Positions 32,743 to 46,545 of a stretch of 64,000 bases of DNA are shown here, piece after piece. The stretch spans positions 62,001 to 126,000 of the forward strand of contig JAJHZJ010000578.1 of NCBI GenBank assembly GCA_023548195.1, written 5' to 3'. Both the position numbers and the translations under genes were made by a program. The notes under the pieces are model-generated. The model searched no databases and was not told where the DNA came from. It saw only the letters and a list, made by a program, of their open reading frames with translations. How positions within the stretch are numbered: the stretch's first letter is position 1; the number at the start of each line of letters is the position of its first letter. This DNA is from Bettongia penicillata ogilbyi (Eukaryota > Chordata > Mammalia > Diprotodontia > Potoroidae).

Positions 32743-32908
32743 AAAATCGTTCTATACATAATTCTATTTATCAGCTCTTTTTCTGGTTGTATGTGACTTC
32801 TTTTTTCATAGATCCCTTTGTAATTAATTTGTGTATTTATAATACTCAAAATGACTCAGATGCTCACAGTTGTTTTTAAAGAAATCTAGTTGCATTTTTA
32901 TTTTGTTT
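32549..32908 (-). mobile_element. Short L1 3' fragment, minus strand, with target duplication
   Basis: A T-rich start, ATTTATGAAATAATACAAGTATTTCCATAACATAG, ATATAATAAAGTTATGTATTTTTTTCCC, TAGAGATGAATACAATTAGACA, a (GT)n run at 32709-32741, TCTATTTATCAGCTCTTTTTCTGG and ATAATACTCAAAATGACTCAG follow the 3'UTR of marsupial L1 in reverse. It is 360 bp and heavily 5'-truncated. Confidence 0.8.
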
Positions 32909-32937
32909 TAAAATAAAGCATACAGAGAGGTGGAGCC

Positions 32938-32947
32938 AAGATGGTGG
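32938..32947 (+). promoter_or_regulatory. YY1-type motif at the start of L1-B
   Basis: AAGATGGTGG lies 13 bases into the element in the context GGTGGAGCCAAGATGGTGG, the same context as in the HAL1 copies. Function is inferred. Confidence 0.45.
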
Positions 32948-33857
32948 GGTGAAAGCAGCTACTCACATAAGCTCTTAGACAAACTCCTTCAGATACTTTT
33001 GAAAAGAGAATCTGACCAAACTTTGGAGGTGCAGAATCCAATAGGAGATAAACTGTAGCAGATTTACAGACCAGGACAGATGGAAAGGTTGATGGGAAGG
33101 ATCTGTTCCATGGGGTGGAAGAGCCCACAGCATACAGCACAGCACATCCTACTGTGGCTCAGTCAAGCAGGAAAGCCCTGGGGCAGCCTAAGGCAACAGT
33201 ACAATGGTGGAGTGGTGGAGTGGCAGCCCAGGGAGGGAGACCAGCAGAGCCTAGTGAGTGATAGCCACTGAGCCTCAGGTATCAGCCACAGCCATTCCTG
33301 AGACTTTCAGCCTGCAGATCCAACGTCTGTAAATCATCTACTTGAATGTCCAGGAGTCAAAATGGAGGAATGATGGATAAATGTTCTCTCCCCCTCCCAT
33401 TGTTGACCTGGAAAGAAGCATAATATATTTCCCCAGAAAAAAATCCTGGATCAATGGGATCAACAGAAGGGGCCAACAGCACCTGAGGCTAGGAAAATTA
33501 CAAAAGAATATTCCCCTTACTGTGGTGGAGGAAGGAAGCAATCTCAGACAGTCAGAGCTCCAGTTGGGTGGAGCTTTGCACTAGGACTTGGAGTGCCTCA
33601 GTGTTCCAGGGGAAACGGGAAGGCAGCCAGGATCATCAAGTACCGAGGTGGCTTTTGCTCTAGCTCAGCTGGGGAGATCTCCAGACCACCCCTCCCTCAC
33701 ATGTAACAAGGTAGCCCCAGGGATAATCCCAAGAAACACAGAACAAAAATGAAAAAAGAGACCTTCCCTTCGCTTTCTCATACCAGTAGCTCAACACCAG
33801 GTTCTCCAGCTTCTAGCTGAAAGAACCAGGGGACACAACACACAAAGCTTCACCATC

Positions 33858-34811
33858 GTGAGCAAGAAGCAAAGGAGGAAGGAAGAGACCATAGAATCTT
33901 TCTATGGGGACAAGGACAAAAACACGAATACCAAAGAGGTCAGTAGTGAGACTGTAATACCATCTGAAACTTCAGAGGGCACTATGGACTGCTTGCATGC
34001 ACAAATAACTCCCCTGGAACAGGTGAAGAAATAAATAGAAGAAAAACTGGACAATGATTTTAAAAGTATGAAAAAAGAATTCTATGAAGAGAATAGTTCT
34101 TTAAAAAGGAAAACTGAACAAATGGAAAAGGAAGCAGAAAACCTAACAGGGAAAATTGGACAAATGGAAAAGGAAGTACAAAAACTAACCAGAGAAAATA
34201 ATTCCTTAAAAGGAATAATTGGATATATGGAAAAAGAGATGCAAAAGTTAACTGAAGAAAATAATTTGATGAAAATTAGATTTGGGCAAGTAGAACTCAA
34301 TGACTCTATTAAACATCAAAAATCAGTCAAACAAAATCTAAAGAATGAAAAGATAAAAGACAATGTAAAATATCTAATCGGAAAAACAAGTGACCTGGAA
34401 AATAGATCCAGGAGAGAAAATCTAAGAATTAATGGCCTACCAGAAGGTCATGATGAAAAAAAGAGTCTGGACAATATCTTTCAAGAAATAATCAAGGAAA
34501 ACTGCCCAGAAGTGTTAGATCCAGAGGGCAAAATAGTCATCAAAAGAATCGACTGTTCACCTCCAGAAAGGGATCCCAAACTAAAAACACCAAGAAATAT
34601 TGTTGACAAATTCTGTAACTATCAAGTAAAGGAGAAAATACTACAGGTAACCAGAAAGAAACCATTCAAATATCAGGGAGTTACAGTCAGGATCACACAG
34701 GATCTTGCAGCTTCTACATTAAAAGACAGAAGGAATTGGAATATTGTATTCTGTAAGACAAAGGAGTTGAGATTACAATCAAGGTTCAATACCCAGCAAA
34801 CTTCAGCATAA
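33858..34811 (+). pseudogene. L1-B ORF1
   Basis: The expected start codon (ATG in L1-A at 1842) is GTG at 33858. The frame reads VSKKQRRKEETIESFYGDKD to a stop (AAG AAA TAA near 34031) where L1-A has GAA. A 247-codon open part from 34068 holds the coiled coil (heptads with KLTEENN), the RRM (ENRSRRENLRINGLPE) and the C-terminal domain (RIDCSPPERDPKLKT). The normal stop after STLKD is lost, so the frame runs on to 34811. It shares EIIKENCPEVLDPEG with L1-A-type ORF1. Confidence 0.87.
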
Positions 34812-35504
34812 CATTTCAGGCAAGGAGATTCATGTTCAATGAAATAAGGGATTTCTAGACTTTCCTGACAAAAAGGCCAGAACTCAGTAGAAAAGTCCAT
34901 CTTCAAACACAGGTCTGAAGAGAGGCATAAAAAGGAAAACAGGGGAAAAGAAAAACTTGCTACTCAATTTGGGCAAACTGTTTACCTCCCTATAAGGGAA
35001 GATGATACTTGCTCATCTTGAGATTTGTACAACTATTATGAAATATAAAAGGGCTATACATAGAGGGAATGGGCATAAAGTAAATGATGTGATGATAAAA
35101 ATGTGATTCAAGTATGTGAAGGGATTGTAATGGGAGATGTGAAAAGGAGGAGGCAAAAAATGGTAAATTACATCAGAGGAAGAAGTACAAAATTATATTA
35201 CAGTAGAGGGAAGGGAGATGAGCATTGTTTGAGAGGTACTATCATCTGATTTGGTTCAAGGAGGGAACAATAAACTTAATTAAGTATATAAATCTAACTA
35301 TTTCTATAGGCAGTAGGAGAAGGGGAAAGAAAAAGGAGGGGAAGTTAAAAGAGAGGGAATAAGTAGTAAGGGTAAAGGGGAGTAGAAAGGAGGGGGACAA
35401 AAGAAGGAAGGGAAGACTAAAGGAAGTGGTGGTCAAAATTGAAAAGACTATTGAGGAGGGGAAGGAAGATAGGAGAAATAAAAGTATAAATGGTGGGAAA
35501 GAGG

Positions 35505-38250
<2,746 letters not shown>

Positions 38251-38261
38251 GGGAGAGGATG

Positions 38262-38934
38262 TAGGAGAGTTGCAACACTAACTCTTTGTTAGTGGAGCTT
38301 TGAGCTGATCCAACCATTCTGGAGGGCAGTTTGGAACTATGCTCAAAGGGCTACAAAAATATGCATATCCTTTGATCCAGCAACATCACTTCTAGGACTG
38401 TATCCTCAAGAGATCATAAAAATGGGAAAGAGTCCCACATGTACAAAAATGTTTTTGGCAGCACTCCTTGTGGTGGCCAAAATCTGGAAATCAAGGGGAT
38501 GCTCATCAACTGGAAAATGGCTGAATAGATTATGGTATATGGATGTAATGGAATACTATTTTGCTATAAGAAACAATGAACAGCAAGACTTTAAAGAGGC
38601 CTTGAAAGATTTATATGATCTGATGCTGAGTGAAAGGAGCATAACCAGGAGAACTTTGTGTACAGCAACGACCACACTGTGTGGAGAGTATTTTCTGGTA
38701 GACTTGGAACTTCATTGAAATGCAAGGACTTAAAAAATTCGCAATGATCTTTTAAGGCAAAATACCTTCCACATCCAGAGAAAGAACTATGGAATTCAAT
38801 CACAGAATATAGATCATTTTCTTTTGTATTACATTTTAGTTTGTTATATGATTTCTCCCATTTATTTTAATTCTTTATTTTAATTCTTCTATGATAATCA
38901 TCATAGTATGATTATAGTGAATATGTATTTAATA
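38262..38934 (+). pseudogene. L1-B ORF2 C-terminal remainder and 3'UTR
   Basis: It starts at GGATGTAGGAGAGTTGCAACAC, equivalent to the conserved GAGGATGTGGGAAAATTGGAACAC block. The C-terminal landmarks are WRAVWNYAQRA-like sequence, then NMGKSPTCTKMFLAAL and the block coding for MDVMEYYFAIRNNEQ. The 3'UTR follows from about 38715 and ends at 38934. Confidence 0.8.
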
Positions 38935-38936
38935 GG

Positions 38937-39670
38937 TGGATTCCTTGAATACTTATTTTGCCCTCTGGTTCTAGAATATCAGGGCAGTTTTCCTTGATAA
39001 TTTCATGAAAGATGATGTCTAGGCTCTTTTTCTGATCATGACTTTCAGGTAGTTCCATCATTTTTAAATTGTCTCTCCTGGATCTATTTTCCAGGTCAGT
39101 TGTTTTTTCCAATGAGATATTTCACATTATCTTCCATTTTTTCATTCTTTTTGTTTTGTTTTGTGATTTCTTGGTTTCTCAGAAAGTCATTAGCTTCCAT
39201 CTGTTCCATTCTAATTTTTGAAGAACTATTTTCTTCAGTGAGCTTTTGAACCTTCTTTTCCATTTGGTTAATTCTGCTTTTTAAGCATTCTTCTCCTCAT
39301 TGGCTTTCTGAACCTCTTTTGCCAGTTGAGTTAACCTATTTTTCAAGGTGCTATTTTCTTCAGCATTTTTTTGGGTCTCCTTTAGCAAGGTGTTGACTTG
39401 CTTTTCATGCTTTTCTTGCATCTCTCTCATTTCTCTTCCCAGTTTTTCCCCCACCTCTCTAACTTGATTTTCAAAATCCTTTTTGAGCTCTTCCATGGCC
39501 TGAGCCCATTGAATATTTATTTTGCTTGTTTGGAATACAGAAGCCTTGACTTCTAGGTCTTTCCCTGATGGTAAGCATTGTTCTTCCTCATCTGAAAGGA
39601 TAGGAAGAGATATTTGTTCACCAAGAAAGTAACCTTCTATGGTCTTATTTTTTCTCCCTTTTCTGGGCAT
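38937..39670 (-). pseudogene. HAL1-D ORF1, 3'-truncated
   Basis: Start codon CAT at 39668-39670 (MPRKGRKNKTIEGYFLGEQ). It is open for 129 codons to a frameshift near 39281 (KANEEKNA). This is the best-preserved N-terminus of any HAL1 ORF1 in the window, and it fixes the start used for the other copies. After the shift, the coiled coil, NRSRRDNLKMMELPE and EIIKENCPDILEPEGK are readable. The end at 38937 is the element break. Confidence 0.85.
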
Positions 39671-40342
39671 TTTCGCAGCTAGTTACTTGACTTCTGAGTT
39701 TCCTCTCCACACCACCCCACCTCCAGTTCTGCCCAGCTAGTGCTTCTAGATTCAAGATTCTAAGATTCTAGATTCTAAGAGTCAAATGCTGCTTCCCAGC
39801 CTCAGGGCTTTTGGTGAGGGTGGGGCTGCTATACAGTGTGAGATTGAGTTCAGGTTCTCAGGTAGGGGCAGGGCCACCACAAGGGGCTCAGTTCCCTCAG
39901 GGGGTTTATGTGGAGATCTTCAACAATGGATCTGAGCTCCTGTCTGCTTTGGGAGCTCCTGTCTGCTGCTGCCTCCGCTGCTACCTCCTGAGGGGGCCTG
40001 AGTTATGCGGACACCCTGCTCCCCTCTCAGTCAGCCAAAAAGACTCTTTCACTGACCTTTGGTGCCTGTGGGTGGAGGGACCTGTGCGGCTGCTGGAGAT
40101 TCTGTCCCTCAAGCCTGCAAGGATCTACTCCTCTCGGTGCCACAAAGCCAAGACAGGGCTGGACTCTGCTCTGGCCCATTGTGCAACAGACCTTTGGTGT
40201 CGATTTTTCAGGGCTCTCTGGAACAGAAATCTCCACTCTGTTGGTGTGTGACTTTCGCTGCTCCAGAATTTGTTGGGAGTTCTTCTTTACAGGTATTTTA
40301 TGGGCTGTGGGTTAGGAGCTAGCATATGTGTATCTTTCTATT

Positions 40343-40352
40343 CCACCATCTT
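40343..40352 (-). promoter_or_regulatory. YY1-type motif at the start of HAL1-D
   Basis: CCACCATCTT on the plus strand is AAGATGGTGG in element orientation, 12 bases inside the 5' edge. Function is inferred. Confidence 0.45.
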
Positions 40353-40464
40353 GGCTCCTCCCTCCAACAGAGCATTTTTAAAAAGAAAGAAAAGGGTAGT
40401 CAATATAGATATCCTCTCCACAAATACTTTGCATTTGCTTTACCTATTTTGCACATAGTTTTCC

Positions 40465-40585
40465 CTTAGAAGAGTGCAAACTCCTTGAGCATAAATAATG
40501 TTTCAGTTTTGTTTTTGTGTCCCCATCACCTAATACAATGCTCAATAGATAACAGATACTAAATACCTGCTTGTTTAGTTGACTA
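40465..40585 (+). repeat. L2 3' end
   Basis: GTGCAAACTCCTTGAGCATAAATAATGTTTC then GTGTCCCCATCACCTAATACAATGCTCAATAGATAACAGATACTAAATACCTG is the L2 tail pattern. Confidence 0.7.
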
Positions 40586-40649
40586 AGAAGCAAAATCTTG
40601 GGATGCAGTCTTGACTATTGGGGAATTCTCAAGGCCACTTTCCAATTGT

Positions 40650-40905
40650 TAAGACTTTACATGACTTTAGAGGTCATCCAGCTCAACTTCTTCATTTTAT
40701 CAATCTGGAAGTTGAGGTTCAGAGAGATTGTGTTTTGCCCAAGATGACATAACAAAGTTGATGCAGTACCAATCTAAAATCCATATTTCTTGAGTTCTGG
40801 GTTAGTGCTGTCATCTGTGCTTCATTTCTGAGCCCCAGTTTCTCCTTCTGTAAAATGATGGGGTAGGCTACACTATTTCTCGGGACCTTTATCATTTCTA
40901 TGACC
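40650..40905. repeat. Two SINE relics, tail to tail
   Basis: 40650-40795 reads as a minus-strand MIR (GAGGTCATCCAGCTCAACTTCTTCATTTTATCAATCTGGAAGTTGAGGTTCAGAGAGATTG). 40795-40905 reads as a plus-strand SINE end (CCCAGTTTCTCCTTCTGTAAAATGATGGGGTAGGCTACAC...GGGACCTTTATCATTTCTATGACC). Confidence 0.6.
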
Positions 40906-41339
40906 ATAGAAACATATCCTTATATTATGAATGGAAACCAAGTAATTATCTGGAGGAAACCAAGTGACAGACACTTTGGAGGGGAAATTGTCTAATTGTC
41001 TTGAAAATAAATGATCTATAAACATAGAGATGTGCTCCATTATGAAAACTCAATGTGAGTATCTAAGTTTCCAACAGAGATCAATTAGGGGGGTGATTAT
41101 TTACGTTACAAAAAGATTTTTCACTCACTATACAAAATAATTCTTTTAAATACTAAATTCCCTTAGTGCATTTAGGTGTTTGTTTATAGATCATTAACTA
41201 CTTGACAGAGAGGCTGGGGGGTAGAGAAAGCTAATCTATCAGGAACTACTGCCAACATAGGAGGAATCAGAAATTAAGACAAAGCATTTCTGAAATGTTA
41301 ATATAAGGCAGTGGGAAAATATGGCAAGATTTAGACAGC

Positions 41340-41630
41340 TTGATGGAGTAAACAGAATGTGAGACTTGGAGTAAAAGAAAGAAAAAATAAAAACATAAAA
41401 AAGTTTAAAGTTGTGTTTTGGCCTCTTAATACTTGTGTGATCTTGGGAAAGTTACTGAGCTTAGTTTTCTCATGTGTGAAGTAAGACTAATCATACCTCC
41501 CATAGGGCTGTAATGAGGAGAAAATGAAATGGTGAAGTGGAAAATGTTTTACAACCATTATCTAAAATTGTAAACCAGATGGACAAGATGACCTCTATTC
41601 CCCTTCTAGCTCTGAATCTTTTATCCTACA
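41340..41630 (+). repeat. CORE-SINE, plus strand
   Basis: CTTGTGTGATCTTGGGAAAGTTACTGAGCTTAGTTTTCTCATGTGTGAAG, CCTCCCATAGGGCTGTAATGAGGAG, and the tail GATGACCTCTATTCCCCTTCTAGCTCTGAATC. Confidence 0.7.
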
Positions 41631-42194
41631 GTCCTAAGTCCTAGGTAGGTCCTAGATAGGACCTATGAATTATGATTATTTATTTACAACCTGTAAAAAA
41701 CATCTCTCTTTAATTGAGGCAGTGTCTCTTAGGTGTTCAGATGTGCCATGTCATACCAGGAATTGATGTTCCCCACCCAAGTATTTCAGGGCATTATATT
41801 CACAGTCTCTAATGCAAAGTCAAGTTTGGCATCTGCTAATGGTAAGCATGTTATACAATATTTGTATGATAAACAATTGGTTCTCCCTCCTAAAAAAGAA
41901 GAATCCAGGGAAATGATACCTTTTTACTTTCCAGGCTATTAGGGAGAATGGAATATTCTTGGAAAGAATGGGCATTATTCAAAGAAAAAACAAAGAAGAT
42001 AAAGGGAGCTGAAGGATCAATTAGAATTAGAACTTTGGGCAGCTGAGTCTTCACATTTCTCTATAGTTGGTAGTTCCCTAATTATATGGCTAGCAAAGAC
42101 CTATCTAATCACCTAATACCACTACAATGCATTATTATCATTTTCCATTAGAAAATTCCTTTCTTCTGTCACTTCTTCCATGTTCTCATTGAAA

Positions 42195-42415
42195 GAGTAT
42201 CTGAAAGTAGTGCATAGAGAGTTGGATTTGGAGTCACAAAAATTAGATTTGAACTTTGTCATAGTCATTTAATAACTTTATGATCATGGACAAGCTATGA
42301 GTTCCAAATCTCAGTGTTCTCCTCTAAAAAAGATTTATTGTATGAACTCCATAGGGTTATTGATAAAAAATGATTTTGGAAACTGTAATATTCTCCATAA
42401 ATTCTAGATGCTTTT
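42195..42415 (+). repeat. MIR SINE, plus strand
   Basis: AGTGCATAGAGAGTTGGATTTGGAGTCA, TTTGAACTTTGTCATAGTCATTTAATAACTTTATGATCATGGACAAG and CATAGGGTTATTGATAAAAAATG follow MIR order. Confidence 0.6.
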
Positions 42416-42851
42416 AGTATCCCTATCCCAGTCAGCATGACCTTTGTTCAATTCCTCTGGTGTTCTTTCGTTCCATTGTATCACCCAGGAACCCCACTTT
42501 ACTGCTAACAAATTCCTCTCCATGCAATATTTCTTCTCTCAGAGTTTCTATCTTCCAGTTTTTTTGCCTTCCTTAATGAATGATACTTTTTTTTTACTAT
42601 CCTATCCAGATGTGACTATTTCTTCTCTCATCCCACTTGATATTTTGGCCTAAGAAGAAAGTCAGAATACTCCTTGTTCTCCATTGCCACTCCTGAATAG
42701 TTCCTCTGCCACCATCACTTGGCAGCCTCTCTGCCTCTGAAGTATACATCTGTCACCCAGTCACATTCCAGTTGTTATTCTAGCTGGAACTATAAATCTA
42801 CTTCTCCCTGTTGCTAATATCAGGCAACCATATAACCTCTTTTTTTCCTTC

Positions 42852-43176
42852 TTGGAGATCTTTCATGAAGCAATGATGGGATATTTAAATGATCTAGCTC
42901 AGATGTCCCAGGAAAAGATGGGGAGGCCAGCCATAATTAGGAAGAAAGTGAAGGTGCCTATCCAAATTCAAAGGCCTGGAATGGAGAATCAAAAAGAAAT
43001 GTTGATACGCTGCACAGATGCTAGGGAAGAGATGGGGCAAAAAATACTGACATGTCAGAATAACCTCCTGTCCTTTCTTGACAGTATGATAAGACTAGGA
43101 GATCATGAAAATACTGTCAACATATTAGACATAGATTCTATCAAGCATTTACCAAAATCTCTTGTGCTATTCTTTT
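42852..43176 (+). other. Unassigned 105-codon open frame
   Basis: An ATG-started frame (MEIFHEAMMGYLNDLAQM...) runs into the L1 insertion at 43177. The empty-site sequence would end it at TTT TAG at the same point. It has no similarity I recognise and no signal peptide, membrane segment or clear domain. Composition is fairly protein-like (charged, few low-complexity runs), but the length is within chance. It could be relic coding sequence, possibly part of the CR1/L3 relic downstream, or nothing. Confidence 0.2.
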
Positions 43177-43977
43177 TTTGAAATTTTAAAATTGTTTTTC
43201 AATATGTTTTATTTTGTTAAATATTTCCCAATTACATGTAAAAAAAATTACCATTTCTTTTGTTTTTTGTTTTTGTTATTGTTTTTTTACAAACTTTGAG
43301 TTCCAAATCCTCTTCCTCCTTTCCATCCCTCCTCTTTTCTTGAGAAGGTAAGAAATTTAATATCAATTATACATGTGAAGTCCTACAAAAAATATTTCCA
43401 TATTAATCATGTTGCAAAATAAAACACAGGCAAAAAAAGACAAATAAAGTTTTACAAGTATGCTTCAATCCATATTCAAAGTTCATGAGTTCTCTTTGGA
43501 GGTAGATAGCATTTTTTATCATCATCCTTTGGAATGGTCTTGGATTATTTTCTCAGTCAGAGTAGCCAAGTCATTGACAACTGACCATAATAAAATATTG
43601 CTGTTACTGTATACTGATTATGCTCACTTCATTTTGCATCAGTTGACATATCTTGCCTAATTTTTCTAAAGTTGTACTGCTTGTCATTTCTTGTATAATA
43701 ATAGTATCCCTTCAAAATCACATACCACAGCTTGTTCAGTAATTCTCTGATAGCTATCTCCTCAGTCTCCAATTCTTTGCTGCCACAGAAAGAGTTGCTA
43801 TAAATACTTTTGTACGAACAGGTCTTTTTTTCCCCTTTTTCTTTGATTGCTTTGGGATAAACATCGAGTCATGTTTTTGCTGGGTTAAAAGGTATGCAGC
43901 TTTGTAGCCTTTTAGGTATAGTTCCAAATTGTTCTACAGACTGGTTGTACTGGTTCACATCTCCACCAACAATGTCA
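43177..43977 (-). mobile_element. L1 3' fragment, minus strand, with target duplication
   Basis: A T-rich start, ACAAACTTTGAGTTCCAAATCC (3'UTR), then CTGTTACTGTATACTGATTATGCTCACTTCATTTTGCATCAG, CATACCACAGCTTGTTCAGTAATTC and GTTCCAAATTGTTCTACAGACTGGTTG are L1 3' landmarks in reverse. The word tgctattctttt at 43165-43176 is repeated at 43978-43989. It is 801 bp and 5'-truncated. Confidence 0.87.
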
Positions 43978-44165
43978 TGCTATTCTTTTAGAGGAGATTG
44001 AGAGAAGATTAAAGCATAACATACTTGGGCAAATTTAAAATAGGTGGTAGGACAGGACTTAAGGTAGTCATTAATGAGTTGATAGCAACTTGAAAAAAGG
44101 TTTACAGAGGAGTGTCCTGGTTATGTATCTTTGGGCATGTGCTATCTGATATCTATCTCAGTCAC

Positions 44166-45040
44166 TTCAATGAGTGCATAGACAGCATGCTTCTGTTCAA
44201 TATGTCAAAGTAGAAATGATAGCCAATATATTGGATAACTAAGTCAGAATCCCAAAGGATCTCACCGGGTAAGAAAAATGGAACAAATCTAATAAGATAA
44301 AATTAAATAGAAATAAATGTTTTACTTCACTTGGGTTCAAAAATATCAACTTCACAAGTATATTGTGTAAAGGTACCAGTATACAGTATTTTTTGTGAAA
44401 AAAAGGTTTGCAGATTTTAGGGCATAGAAAACTCATTATGAGTCAACAGTGTAGACTATATCAGTGACATAGTAACCAGAAATGGTAAGATGATCCTAAG
44501 CAGCATTAAGAGAGAAATAATGTCCAGAATTAAGGAGGTTATATTTATGTTCCTCTTTCATATGGACTTCTTACTCTCTGGAATTCCTCACCATGCCTCC
44601 GCTGTCTTCTCATCTTGAAAGTCCTTTCTTCACCAGTGACCTTGTCATAGGGAACAATTATTCCTCTTCATCCCCCTTTCACATTTTTCAGAATCTCAAT
44701 TTTGAATGCTGCATTCCAGCCCTCCTTCATTCATCTTCCAGTTCTGCTTTTGACTCTCTGAACTTCACCACCAGGACCCAACATAGGAACTTTTTCCCTT
44801 TTCCCCCTCCTTTTTAATCTATTTTATGTATTATCTTCCCCTATCAGAATATAAGCTCCCTGAGTTCAAGGCCTATCTTTATTTTTGCTTACATTTGTAT
44901 CCACAGAGCTTAGAACAGTGCCTAGAATATAGTAAAATATAATTTTATATTTGATGACTTGACTTGATTTTTGTTATTTGGTATCCTGACAATGCCATTT
45001 CTGAAATGTTGTGTTTAGTTCTTGGTACCACCCAAAGTAG
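44166..45040 (+). repeat. Ancient CR1/L3-type LINE relic, split by an L2
   Basis: AACAAATCTAATAAGATAAAATTAAATAGAAATAAATG, CACTTGGGTTCAAAAATATCAACTTCACAAGTAT, CTCATTATGAGTCAACAGTG and CATTAAGAGAGAAATAATGTCCAGAATTAAGGAGG are the order of the CR1-clade ORF2 C-terminal region (encoding the CNKDKCKVLHLG and AVKKANAILGCI-type blocks). The match breaks near 44555 and resumes at 44996-45035 (GAAATGTTGTGTTTAGTTCTTGGTACCAC). Between the two lies an L2 end. Confidence 0.7.
44555..44965 (+). repeat. L2 3' end
   Basis: TATCAGAATATAAGCTCCCTGAGTTCAAGGCC and GTATCCACAGAGCTTAGAACAGTGCCTAGAATATAGTAAAATATAA are the L2 tail. The region before, from GGACTTCTTACTCTCTGGAATTCCTCACC, fits the L2 3'UTR. Confidence 0.75.
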
Positions 45041-45044
45041 CAAA

Positions 45045-45206
45045 TTTATAGTGGTATATTTTGGTCAAAGGGCATCCATATTTTAAAAATTTTCTGTGCA
45101 TAATTCCAAATTACTTTCCAGAATAATTGTACCCTTTCACAGGTCTGCCAATAGTACATCAAATTGCCTGTTTTCTCACAGTTTCCTTCCAACATTTATC
45201 ATTATT
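45045..45206 (-). mobile_element. L1 fragment, ORF2 C-terminal region, inverted
   Basis: GGTCAAAGGGCATCCATATTTTAAAAATTTTCTGTGCATAATTCCAAATTACTTTCCAGAATAATTGTACCC to TTCCAACATTTATCATTATTCC is the reverse of the L1 block around CATTCTGGAGAGCAATTTGGAACTATG. In element coordinates it ends at about the place where the plus-strand fragment at 46546 begins. Confidence 0.7.
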
Positions 45207-46535
45207 CCTGAAAGAGATCCAAAAAGAAAAATGCCTAGGAATATTGAAGTCAAACTCCAGAGTTCCCAGGTTAAGGAGAAAATATTACAAGCAGCCAGAA
45301 ATAAACAATTCAAATATTGTGGAAATACAATCAGGATAACACAAAATCTAGCAGCTTCTATATTAAGGGATCAAAGGACTTAGAATATGATATTCCAAAA
45401 GTCAAAGAAACTAGGATTAAAACCAAGAATCACCTACTCAAAAAAACTGAGTGTAATACTTCAGGGGGAAAATGGTCATTCAATGAAATAGAGGACTTTT
45501 AAGCATTCTTGATGGAAATACCAGAACTGAATAGAAGATTGAACTTTGAAACATAAGAATCAAGAGAAACATGGAAAGGTAAACAGGAAAGAGAAATCAT
45601 AAGGGATTTATTAAAGTTGAACTGTTTTCATACCTACATGGAAAGATAATATTTGTAACTCTTGAGACTTTTTCTCAGTAATTGGGTAGTTGGAGTGATT
45701 ATATACATATAAACAGAGGGCACAGGGTGAGTTGAATAGGAAGGGATGGTATCTAAAAAATAAAATTAAGGGGTGAGACAGAACGATATTGGGAGGAGAA
45801 AGAGAGTAATGGAATAGTACAAATTTTTTCATAAAAGGGGCAAGAAAAAGCTTTTTCCATGGAGGAGACAAGGGGGGAAGTGAGAGGGAAAAAGTGAAGC
45901 TTACTCTCATCACATCTGGCTTAAGGAGGGAAAACATGCACACTTAATTTGGTATGAAAATCTATCTTATATTACAGGAAAGTAGGGGAAATGGGGATAA
46001 GTGGGGTTTATGGGGATGATAGAAGGGAGGGAAAATGTAAGGAGGGAGTAATTAGAAGTAAACCCTTTTGTGGATGGATAAGGACAAAAGAGATAATAGA
46101 ATAAATGGGGGTACAGGGTAGGATGAATGGAAATATATTTAAGCTTTCACAACATGACTATTATGGAAATATTTTGCATTGCTACATATGTATAGCCCAT
46201 ATTGAATTGTTTGCCTTCTCAGTGGGGAAGAGTGGAGAGGGAAGAAGGGAGAGAAGTTGGAATTCATAGTTTTAGGAACAAATGTTGAGAATTGTTTTTT
46301 ACAAGCAGCTGGTAAGTAATAAATAAAAGTAATGGGATATAGAAATCTATCTTGCCCTACAAGAAAAGAGACAAGATAAGGATAAGAGAAAGGAGTGGTG
46401 TGATAGAAGGGAGGGCAGATTGGGGGCAAAGATAATCAGAATACATGGTGTCTTGGGGTGGGGGGAGAGGAGAGATGGGGAGAAAATTTGGAACTCAAAA
46501 TCTTGTGGAAATGAATGTTGAAAACTAAAAATAAA
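45207..46535 (+). mobile_element. HAL1-E: 5'-truncated half-L1, plus strand
   Basis: It begins inside the last third of ORF1 (ERDPKRKMPRNIEVKLQSSQ; readable to about 45381) and continues through the post-ORF1 block, the 3'UTR and GGAACTCAAAATCTTGTGGAAATGAATGTTGAAAACT to AAATAAATAAATT. The usual (CA)n tract is reduced to TATATACATATAAAC near 45700. No target duplication is found: left flank ATTTATCATTATTCCT, right flank TAGTAAGAAC. Confidence 0.82.
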
Positions 46536-46545
46536 TAAATTAGTA

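Larger units (their letters stand above)
38937..40363 (-). mobile_element. HAL1-D: half-L1 with intact 5' end, 3' part missing, minus strand
   Basis: The 5' end at 40363 has the GGAGGAGCCAAGATGGTGG edge, and the leader and start codon follow in reverse. The element ends at 38937 inside ORF1, at the codons for SIQGIH (ERIHR in full copies). So it lacks the last 85 or so codons of ORF1, the whole 3'UTR and the tail. The cut edge coincides with the cut edge of L1-B. No target duplication is seen. Confidence 0.88.
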
